This document shows, in pieces, positions 1 to 11,914 of a stretch of 64,000 nucleotides of DNA. The position numbers and the translations under genes were made by a program. The DNA lies in the NCBI RefSeq assembly GCF_048128805.1, contig NC_136019.1:15937881-16001880 (forward strand), read 5' to 3'. This DNA is from Centroberyx gerrardi (Eukaryota > Chordata > Actinopteri > Beryciformes > Berycidae). Position 1 is the stretch's first letter. Every line of letters begins with the position of its first letter. The notes below the pieces were generated by a model. The model was not told the origin of the DNA. It worked only from the letters and a program-made list of their open reading frames with translations, and searched no databases.

Positions 1-35
<35 letters not shown>

Positions 36-541
36 AGTATATTCTTAGAGGGTAAGGGATAATGCTACTTAAGAGATAAAGGAAACATCTTAATAGATTA
101 ATATAAAGAGTGTGTGTGTGTCTATGTGTGCACTTTTATTTGTCTGCGTAATGTGAAGAAGGTTATAATGATATTTGAGAAACTGAGAATTAATATTTTA
201 ACAAATTAGTATATGGTGTGTGTGTGTGTGAGTGTGTGTGTGTGTGTGTGTGTGTTCACATGCATATAGGCGTTTTTTAGTCATACAATTTCATCACTTG
301 TTTGGCTGTGTAATTACATTGGGGTAGTGTGTAATGGGTAACATGGGTAATATGTAATATCTTTTGTGCTTTAGCGGGTTTGTTTGCACAAGTGGGTGGT
401 TAAACCAACATTAGAGGCTTTATACAATGGCATTATGGGCTGTAATGTATCCCCCTGATGAGTTAATCTGTGGCACACAATGTGTTTGTGTCTTTGTAGT
501 GGTGGAGTGGAGCTTCTTTGAATGTGTTTGTGTGTGCGTGT

Positions 542-591
<50 letters not shown>

Positions 592-938
592 TGGAGATGC
601 AGTGTGACTCTTATTAAAATCAACTATAAATCTCTCCAAAACCCAATTATTGGCTCCATGTTCGTAAATATGAGGCACTCTCTCTTTCTGTCTTTGTCTC
701 TTTCCCTCTACCAATCTCTTTCTTTCTCTCCCTCTCTCTGAAAATGTAAAGCCTTTTTTCTTGAAGGTCAACAAAAGTCAGCATTGTAAGACTTCAAAAA
801 AACCTGCTAAATCCCTCACGCACAAAACTATGTACACACAAACACACTCTCTCCCTCTCTCTCTCTCTCTCTCTCACCACCACTCCAAAGAAGTTCAATA
901 CACAGCTGTGCTCTCTCCTGACAGCAGCTGTGACATGA

Positions 939-972
<34 letters not shown>

Positions 973-1373
973 ACACACACACACAGGCGGAGCTTTGTCC
1001 CGTAGCGGATGATGGGAGACAGACAGAATAGGAGGGAAGTAGAGAGAGAGTGAGAGCAAACAAGAGCAAAACACAATCCAAAAGCTTTTGGGATTTTGAT
1101 TCATGTGATCGTTCTGAGATTACAAATATAACTGAGATTACATATCATGTATTATGTAAAAGTGTAATGCATTTTTTATTGTGTCATGATTATGCATTAT
1201 TTAGTTTATTGCTTTTTTGCCTTAGCTGTGGATTTGACTCTGTATCATCATGTTGGAAACAATATTTAAAATAGAGGCAAATGGATAGAAAATGGAGAGG
1301 ATGACAAGGGTGATGGAGAGAGCGGAAGAGAGAAATGAGTTCAGGGAGAGTGTGTGTTTGTACTGTATATGAT

Positions 1374-1432
<59 letters not shown>

Positions 1433-1944
1433 AATAGCAATTGCCTAAAAAGAGAGAGAGAAAAAAGGAGAAAAATAAAGACAGCAGAGGGAAAAAGTAC
1501 AGTAAAGGGTTGAAGAGGGATGAAAGAGAGGATTAAAGGAGTTCATCTGTAGCTCTGATTGTGTTAGAGGGCAGAGGTGAAACTTGGGTCGGCTTTAACA
1601 CTCATTTCTCTCTCTCTCTCATTCTCTCATCCCTCCTTCATCTCTTCATCTCTCCACTCGTCTAGCTGAGAACATGTTATCCTGTTGTCAACAATTTGTT
1701 CTCACATTTACATTGGGTAGAATAGGGAAAAAGGCAAAATAAAGTCCAAATCTTTATCTATGTATTTATTGGTATTACCTTCAGCATTTCTATAGCCTTT
1801 CTCTTTCAATTTTGGATCTTCATGTCTCTACAGTTTCCTTTGACTTCCCCCTTCCTTTGGGACTCCATTTTGGATCCTGTGGTTTCCTAACAGCACCACT
1901 AACCTCTCATTTCTCCCCTCTCTCTCTCTCTCTCCTTCGATCAG
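1..1944. other. sema4f intron (upstream part) with GT/CA and GA/CT microsatellites
   Basis: No exon could be recognised. The stretch is dominated by simple repeats: GT runs at 1-32, 215-254, 541-590 and 1378-1419, an AC run at about 940-986, and CT-rich tracts near 680-740, 850-880 and 1608-1630. Confidence 0.7.
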
Positions 1945-2107
1945 AATCAGACGCCATGCTGGGTCCGGAGCAGTTCAGGGGCGTGGCCAACTTCAGCACC
2001 TTCCTATTGGACCATTCATCAGGCATGCTCTTCCTGGGTGCCAGGGACGCCATATTGGCCGTGGACACCAACAACCTGAACCGACCGCCACGCACAGTAA
2101 GGAAGGA

Positions 2108-2139
<32 letters not shown>

Positions 2140-3618
2140 AGGATGGAGAGAGAGAAAGAAAGGGCAACCTCTGTCCATCATAGCGTTTCTGAATTGAATT
2201 AATCAAATTTGAGGCTGTCTGGCATCTCATTATGAAGTCATTGTGCAACTAATTTACTGGAAGATCTCTTTTGCATTTTCCAAACCTGATTGGTTATCAT
2301 ATTGGTCACATTTACATAATGCAGACAATTCATTTCCTAATGAGCTCCTTCAGATTTGCATAAGCGAGTCTAATTGGCCGAACGAGTATCCCGGACGTTT
2401 GCATGTTCACTTTGAAGCTCCTATACAATACGCTCTCAGACAAAAGGTACCAGGTTGTCGCTTTTGTCATGAAAAGGCATTCAAAGCGATATTTTGCTTT
2501 GATAGAACAATTCTACTTCTCAGCATTCATCAGCCATAACTATGAAACTAACAGGGATAGAGACTTGATTCCAAATCCTAAGGGATGTTGGCAGGGTCAA
2601 GAAATTGTTCAGTGTTGGCAGAGGTTTGCACTCTGCGTGACTTGCATTTAACTGTTTAACACACAGAAGGGGATTTTTTGGACCACTTCTGTGACAAGTC
2701 TGAGCAATTACCAATAATTGATGAGCGAGTGTCAAATGGCCTCTCAATACTTAATCTTTGTCTTTCTCTCTCTCTCGCTCTCTCTCTCTCTCACCCCCCT
2801 CTCTCTCTCTCCAGATTATTTGGGATGTACCAGAAGAGAAGAGGAAGTCTTGTGTGGCAAAGGGAAAAACAGAGGTGAGAAGTGTATGTGTGTGTGTGTG
2901 TGTGTGCGTGCATGTGTGTGTGTGTTTCCCCCACACCCGATTCAGTTCAACATCTAGAATCTATTTTACATGTTATGAGTGGTTGTAATGCATACAAAGG
3001 CCTGTGTACTGCTAGATGATTGTATTATTGATTTGGTTGCTACAGCTGTAAGAAAGGTGCTACCAACACACATACAGTATATGTCTGTATAAATGTTCAC
3101 ATGTGATGTTGGAGTGATTTACAGTCATTAGTCCTGTATTTAGCTATTTCTCCCCATATCCCCACTGTTGTCAGTGAAGCACACAGAGAAGTGTGTATCC
3201 TTGCATCCTTGAGATAGTTTGCCAAATTGACCTTCACATGGAACAAGCCTCCTCAGACAAACTGGCCCAGTATCAGCCCTTAGCAACACATATCAGAGGT
3301 CATGGCTGTGTTTGTCATATTTGGCAGCCTTGGATGTTTTTTTTTCTAACATTCAGGCTCAACATTCAGGCTTACAGGCTCAACAACCAGCAAAATGTTG
3401 TCCAGTCTCTGCAGGAATGGGTAGCTGGGCTCTGTGATGCATTTTGTATCATTCAATGTCCTGAAGCCATGTTCAACCTCTGTAATATTTCCATCTCATT
3501 TCAAGTAGAATTAAGTGAATTCAAGTAAAACACTTAAAATATGTGCTTTTGTGTGCACACATACATGTGTGTAAACTAGAAAGAGTGCATGGTTGTTGTG
3601 CTTCGGCATTCTTGCACA

Positions 3619-3663
<45 letters not shown>

Positions 3664-3748
3664 TAGCCTGAGTCACAACCCCATGCCGTTAGGATTGGGA
3701 TGAGAAGTTCTGGGACTTACGCCAAGACAACGTCAGAGGCGTGTGCGT

Positions 3749-3806
<58 letters not shown>

Positions 3807-4855
3807 AGTCACAGATGTCCAGTAACTGTCTATGGAACCATCAATTGATTAAATAGAGCGTACCGTACATTCAAGCTGTACATCTCATTATGCAGTGATT
3901 ACAATAGAAGCTCAACCACACTGCTTTGAGTGAATTTACAAAGGAGCTATTTAGTCTTTGTTGTTGAATTATCTCTTACTGATTCTTTCATTTCAACTGT
4001 CTTTGTGAACAAGATTCATATGTAGATGGATACAGGATATGGGACCAATACTGGGCTAAAATAGGGGTTTAGCATAAGAGAAATTAGTACAAAAACCAAT
4101 ATTAAAATCCCATACCATAGCCATGTGGACCATGTCAGAGATCAACACAGCTTCATGCCCTTTGACACACAGATGGGTGTTAGAGCTCTCTAATGGAGGA
4201 AAATCCATTATATCTCAATCATTTTTGCACTAATAATCCGACAGCTAATGATTTAATTGATTGGCAGTGAAAAAGCAGCGCTGGTCCTTCAAGTACATGT
4301 AAAACTCAGAGATGTCACATCCTCTCAGCCCTTGTATCAGATCCAGAGTCATTCAATTAGACATAGAAAAAACATCTCAAACTGAAGTCAAATCAAATGA
4401 TAAACAAAGCCAATGGAAGGACAGTATTTCAACTGCAATTAGCTTTTTTTCTACCACAATCTGTGTGGAGGCACTTTCCCACTTTAAATGGCACACAGCA
4501 TAAGAAGGAGGCGGAGAGAAAAGATTGATGGAGGCAGGAAAGCGGGAGGCTGTTTTTCTGAGAAGTGGATTACAAGATTACATGTAGAGAGAGAGTCAAA
4601 AAGAAAAATAAGGAGGGAGGGAGCGAGGGAAGGAACCAGGGAGGGGGAGAATGATAGACTGGAGTGAGCGAGGAAGGATGAGGAGTGTTGTTTCAAATAG
4701 ATAAGTAGAGGGAGACAGAGAGAAAGAGAGAGAGAGAGAGAGAGGAAGAGAAATGAATTGGAGGAGGGAGGTAGAGAAAAGAGTTGATTAAAGAGATGAG
4801 ACAATAGACTCAACAGGAAACTACCTTGAAGTTGACCCAGAGAGACATGGTGTGT

Positions 4856-4923
<68 letters not shown>

Positions 4924-6502
4924 TCATACAAAGTCTATGGACACAAGGGCAACAGGGTTGCACAATACTTCGATACTATCAACATGCAACATGCTTTAAA
5001 CAAAAAGCACTTCTATTTCCACAAAAAAGCATCAATGTATGTTTTCTTTTCCCCTAAAAACCCTATCCTCATAACTTACAACAGTTTGAAAATACATACA
5101 ATGATATATATATACTATGAATTTAACTTATCATGATTCATGTCGGGCTAAAAAGGTGTGTAAATCTGCAAATAAAGAACTGTGGGTTTGCCCTCCACTA
5201 CACCGCTGCTTACAATGCCTCTGATATCAAATATCCTGAAGTGTCACACACAGTATGAAGAAGTGTTGATTTTTCAGGGGCAATTATTTGGTGTTGACAG
5301 GTGTTGGTTGGAGAGTTGTTTGTCCACTCACAGAGCAGATATGGCTCTGGACTGGCTGTTAAAAACCATCTAAAAGTGTTGCACAATATACAGTCCATAC
5401 AAGACAGCAGCTTGTTTAGGTAGTGGTAATATACAGAAAATATGCTTCAAAATGTCCACATTTTGAGTATAAAGACAATATGAACTAGTAAAGGAGCTGG
5501 TTTTCTTGCCATACCATTAGTCTGTCTCCATACTTAGGACAGATCCAACCTGAGACTGACAATCAACGTGTTACGGTGATATTACTTGGTATGGTATTGT
5601 TACAACACTATTAGAGAGAAAGTAGGTAGAAAGGAAGAGGAGACAGGAAACGACAGAGGGTGGGGTGAGAGTAGAGCTTGAAGTGAAGGGAAGAAAGGTC
5701 TGCCACACACACACACACACACACACACTCAGACTTGTCCTCAGTAATTATTACAAAATTGCTCGGTGTCAGACAGCATCAAGGCTTTTAGTTGTTTTGG
5801 TGGGAGTGACATTTTATTTCCAGCAGGTACTTTGAGCATTAAAGTCAGTGAGGCTTTTAACACAGGAGAGCATGATTACACTCAATTATAATCACCGACG
5901 CAGTGACATTTAAATATGAATAGGTTAGACGATACAATATAGAATAGAATAGAATAGAATAGAATAGAATAGAGCTATTTGATTCACCCCATGGCAGATT
6001 GTGAATGACGCTGATCAGGATGAATGAGGTTTATTGAGGCCAATGAAACAGCTAATCCATTTGTGTTAAGCTGATCTTATTGTTACTAGCCTGACAGCCT
6101 CTCTCTCTCTCTCTCTCTCTCTGTCCATCTCACGTGGGGGGTGGAGGTGGGGGGCAGAGGCCAAGCTGATTTGGGTGACATGATCTGGGCATCAGAGAGG
6201 ATCAGCTCCCTTGGGTGGAGGTGACTCAGGCCTGGAGCTCATCCAGGGAGACAGGAGGCCCGCCATGCTGTAGACACGCACACACGGGCGTACACACATG
6301 CGCGTGTGTACCGAAAACGCCTACGTCATGGTTTCATGGTTACCAAGGAGGGACAATAGTGGTGTTTTTCCATAGCAGCTGTGTACTGAATATGTGTGCA
6401 TGTGTGTGTGTGTGTGTGTGTGTTTGAGAAAGAGATGAGAGAGTAAGAGAGAGAACAGAGAGAGAAGTGCACATGTGCTCCAAAATACATCATCTCTTGT
6501 AT

Positions 6503-6542
<40 letters not shown>

Positions 6543-7479
6543 CATGCATTTGGGCACGTGTGTGTTTTGTGCATATTTGCATGCTTGCATGTGTGTGTAC
6601 ATATGAGAATGAGTGCTCTTTGGTCGCAGTTTGCATGCTTGTGTGTGCGTGTGTGTGTGCGTGTGTGTGTGTGTGTGTGTGAGTTAGCATGGGTGGTCTC
6701 TGCTGGCAGCAGTGGGGGTCTCGTGTGTCTCCAGCAGTGGGGGTCTCTAGTTTCCTATCAGAATCATTGATACTCCAACTATTCCCAGAATCCACTCTGC
6801 CTTTCTGTCTTAGAGGTCGAAACATGGTCGGTTTTTAGCTATAATGAAATACCAAAACAGAGGCATTTTAGAGGATGTAATGGGTTTTGGCAAGTATTTG
6901 GCAAAGAGTATCAAGTAACATTTGTTTTTCCAAAGTGTTTTGCAATGAAATCCTTCACATTGATTTTTTACAAAGTCTGAGAAAAAACATCAGTATCAAA
7001 TATCAGTGTGTAATACAGGTAAAGGCAATTCATCAAGCAATTCGAGGTTTGCCTCTTTTTACTGTAATTGACAGTGGACATTAGACGATGTTGCATGATG
7101 CTGAGACCAAGCCAGAGCATTGATAATGTATTGCAAAGTATAACAATAAATGGACATAAATGAAGTTGAACTGGAGTTGTCTGCATGTGCAAGTCTTTAT
7201 CTCTGGGTGTTTGTCTCCCCCTACAGGTGGACTGCAACAACTACATCCGCCTGCTGGAGTTTCTGGGGAACGGGCGCCTCTACGTGTGCGGCACCTACGC
7301 CTTCGACCCCCACTGTGCCTTTCTGGTGAGTGTGTGTTCGAGTGTGTGAGTGTGTGTCCTTTCATCTATCTCTCAGTCTTTGTCTGTGTGTGTATGTGTG
7401 TTTGTGTTGAGCGAGATTTTTTTGGCGGCAGATCTATGCCTGAGGAACTAATGCTTATGACCTGACACCCACCCACCCA

Positions 7480-7547
<68 letters not shown>

Positions 7548-7704
7548 CTGCAACATGCTGTGGTTTCAGCACAGCATGCTTTGTGGTGTGCATGCACATG
7601 TGTGTGACGAGCTGCAAATGAATCTTTCTGACAAGCTCCCACACTCGTTCACACCCAAGCCCTTCACCAAACTGACAGGCAGAATGGCACACACACACAC
7701 ACAC

Positions 7705-7766
<62 letters not shown>

Positions 7767-7831
7767 TTATGCTCCCATTGCAGTGAATTTATTTGCACCA
7801 AAAGTTATGTTTTGAGCATGGGCTGCTCTTT

Positions 7832-7905
<74 letters not shown>

Positions 7906-8846
7906 TGCTCACACACACTTGCCCTCAGTAATGATTATAAAAGTGTTCAGTGCCAATCAAAAAATAAAAGCTTTGTGTTATTTTGGTGGGAGTGGCGCTT
8001 TATTTCCAGCAGGTGGAAATGCTGAAGCTTTTAACACAGGAGAGCATGATTACACTCAATTATAATCACCAACACAGTGACATTTAAATATGAATAGGTT
8101 ACATAATGCCACAATAGAATAGAATAGAATTATAGTTATACCTGTGGTTTATGAAAGAGTTAAGCCTGCCTAATTGTAGGATAACCTGTAGAGATCAGGT
8201 TGAAAGGAAGCAAAGATTTTTCAAACTTACATGGACAACAAACCATTACTTTAGGGCAATTAGAGGAGGATAAGACACAAGATGGCTGCTGTAAATGATA
8301 ATCAATAATTGTTTGTCAGTTCAGCGTTCTCCATGTCCGTCTAACGTGCCCCCCTCTCTTTTCCTGTCGTCCTGCAGGAGCTCTCCTCCTTCACCCTGGA
8401 GACAACGGACGACGGGGCGGTGAAGATGGAGACGGGGAAGGGCAAGTGTCCCTTTGAGCCCAGTCAGCACTACACAGCTGTGATGGCAGGTAAGTCAGTG
8501 CAATCTAATGTGTGATAAATAATCTTTCTATTTCATCTTAAATATAAAGTATTGATCACATTTATTATAAGCTATCTTTAGGTTCTTATTGCATTTCACC
8601 ATGTGCAGTATTTAAATAAAACTCACTTTTGTCTGCCTTCGTCTACCTCTACTCTTTCTTTCTTTCTTTCTCTCTTTCTCTCTTTCTTTCTTTCTTTCTT
8701 CCTGTGTGTGTCTAGGTGGTATCCTGTACACTGCAGCCACCAGTAACTTCCTGGGAACGCTGTTCGACATCTCCCGGGCAACGGGCCCCGAGCAGGAGCG
8801 CATCCGCACCGAGCGATCCATCAACTGGCTGAGCGGTGAGACACAT

Positions 8847-8884
<38 letters not shown>

Positions 8885-8989
8885 TTAAACCCTCGCATGC
8901 ACGTTAACACATTTTCGCTTTCTCTGCCATCGTCATACTTTCTCACAAGAGTGTTAAGTGAAGTTAAGTGATGCTAATGCGTATGTATT

Positions 8990-9025
<36 letters not shown>

Positions 9026-9226
9026 TCACAGACCCAGAGTTTGTGAGCTCGGCCTTCATAGAGCAGTCTGCAGACAGCAACCCCACAGGAGACGATGACA
9101 AGATCTACTTCTTCTTCACTGAGGTGGCCAAGGAGTACGACCTCTACACCAAAGTCAAAGTCCCCAGGGTGGCACGGGTCTGCAAGGTAACACAAACATC
9201 TGCGTGTGTGTGTGTGTGTGTGCGTA

Positions 9227-9265
<39 letters not shown>

Positions 9266-11877
9266 CGGTGGAGGGGGGTTATGTATGTGTGTATGCTAGG
9301 AGGAATCTCTCCAGCTGCCCAGGACTATCTTTATCTCCTTCCTCCCTTAGTCTTTCCCTCTCCTTCCTGAAATTAATGTGAACCAAAGATACTTTCTCTT
9401 GCAAAAGTATTTATTGGACTATATCAACTATTATTAATTAATTAAATGCACGCAAAGGCCGAAAACATGTTGGTGATAATATAGTGCAAGACTTTTGCAA
9501 GAGAGAATTGTGTGATCCTCAACACTTACGTTTTATGGACCAATGACCATTACTAGGGTGTACATTCTCAATCTTCTAAATTTTAAACTGAATATACTTT
9601 ATATGCTTTTTTTTTTGTTTGTTTACTTATGGGAGAAGTGATTAATGAAAATTGAAAGACAAATTACCAGTTCCTTACTTGTTCACGTGGATTCATCAAA
9701 TGTAAAGCATATTTTACTCTGCAAATTTCCAATACTTGGCAAATGTTGCTGGCTTGGTTATTTTTCACAAGGATGTGTGGGGGATTAATTGTGTTTGTAT
9801 TAGTGAAAACTGCACAGAAACTCTTTGATTTTACACGTCTTGTGATGAAATTCTCGTGAATTGCTGGACGGACTCATTTCTTCTTCTCCCCCTGTCCACT
9901 CAGTCTGACGTGGGAGGGATGAAGACCCTGCAGCGGCGGTGGACCACCTTCCTCAAGGCCCAGCTGGTGTGTGAGGACAAAGCCAGCGGCCAGCGCTACA
10001 ACATCCTGACCGACGTTTTCACCACGCAACACACGCTGGGCGACCCCAGCAGCACACACTTCTACGGACTGTTCACCTCCCAGTGGTAAGCAGAGGAGGA
10101 GGGAGGGACGGATCAGCGTGTCAGATATAACATGAGAGGCGAGGGATTGAGAGAGGGAGTTAGAAATGTGTTCATGTCTCAGTGTACTCTTGAGGATCCA
10201 AGTTCAACACACTCATACAGACTGAGGATAGGGGAGAGATGGAGAAAAAGAGGGAGGGATGGAGGTGACAGAGTTTCTGGAGCTGTTCCAGCAGGAAAAC
10301 AACATTATGAAGCATATGAGATTACCCAGCTTATTTTCCTGAGATATCTAGACATGTTTTCAGTTTCAGAGCTGCTCCTACAACAATGAAATTGGCCTCA
10401 TTTGGAGGTGAAAACTCAACAAACATTGTATGACTTGACAAAGTCAGTCTCTAGTTCATCGTCAATGGAGATGCCCTCTTGATAACATCTGGTCTCATAT
10501 TCAGGTCTTGGTTTTCTTGCCATTCAGGGTCATATAGTATCTTCAATGAATCATCCAGGAATATAGGAATAACATGCAGACTTTTGTTTCATGCAGACTT
10601 TTGTTGATTTTTCCCTCTAAATGTAGCACAATGGTAAAGCTCACACTGCTTCTTTCCCTCTGTGTCTGTTTGTTTCTCAGGGAGAGTGAGCAGTTGTCGG
10701 CGGTGTGTGTTTTCAGTCTCTCCGACATCAGTAAAGTGATGGACGGTCCCTTTAAAGAGCTGAAGAAGACCTGTGAGAACTGGATCAACCCTGAACCTGT
10801 CCCCATACCAAGGCCTGGCCAGGTACTAAACTATACTACTAAACTGCTGTAGACTGTACTCTACCACTAAACTGCTGTATACTACCAGCATGACCTATAC
10901 TACCACTACCGCTACTTTAAGTAATGCTTTTTATTACATTTTACTTCATAAATGGCAGTATCTGAATAGTGCATTGAAGGTGAAGGGTGACCTGCTGTTT
11001 ATTAAAACCTTTTTCTTCTCTAATCTTTCTTCCTCCTTCCTTCCGCTCTTTCTCCAGTGCCTGAACAGCGCGCTGAAGGCCGAGGGGTTCGAGTCGTCCC
11101 TGAAACTTCCCGACAAGGTGCTGACGTTCATGAGGGACCACCCTCTGATGGAGAACAGTGTCACTGCAGCGCCCCTGTTGGTCCGGAGGGGGATCACGTA
11201 CACCAAGCTGGCGGTGACGCTCACAGGGAGCGGAGAGGAGCTCAGAGGAGCAGTGCTGCACCTTGGAACAGGTGAGAAGAGACGGAGAGGAGGAGGATGG
11301 GACGGAGAGGTGGCTGGAAAGAAAGGAGAGGACAAAGAGGGTGTGCAGGAAAGAATATATAGAGAGAGATAAACTCAATCTGGCTGTCATACTAACAGCT
11401 AATGCAGAGGAGAGGAGAAAAGCTGCCACTGCCACAGGTTTGATCCTCAGAAGAACCAATGTGTTCATTCCTATCAAAGTGGCCTTGAGCAAGACACTGA
11501 ATCCATACCAACTGTGTCTCTAATGTGTCTCTAAATCCCAATTTAAACCACCAGCTGTTAAAAAAGTACCACATTATTTCATTATGAAGATGTCAGTGCG
11601 AACTGGATTACTATAATCAGATGACCTCTGAGTTCCATGATAAACAGTAGATAATTTGCTTTGAGTTTTTTTACTTTCATGTAAAAATTATGGACATGGA
11701 TGATACTGGATATACTGGATAGTGGATGCCATTGGCAATAATTACAAGACCTCCCTTCAGTTATGTAAATTCATAATTACATTGTGTGTAATATGTAATA
11801 AGGTCATTTACACCTCTAAATTCTTTAAAAAAATGTTATAAACCTTAAATAGAATAGCTTTTAATCGAGTGTTTGTG

Positions 11878-11914
<37 letters not shown>

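Noticed and set aside
420-1440. Many open frames rich in His-Thr or Cys-Val
   Set aside because: They are translations of CA/GT microsatellites; the same applies to similar frames at 6.2-9.4 kb and 48.7-49.0 kb.
1812-2129. 105-codon frame suggesting a sema4f start within the window
   Set aside because: A strong acceptor at 1944 and the missing signal peptide show that the sema domain exon begins inside this frame; upstream codons are intronic.
10941-11492. 183-codon frame on the - strand
   Set aside because: It lies opposite a sema4f exon whose frame, domain match and splice sites are clear.
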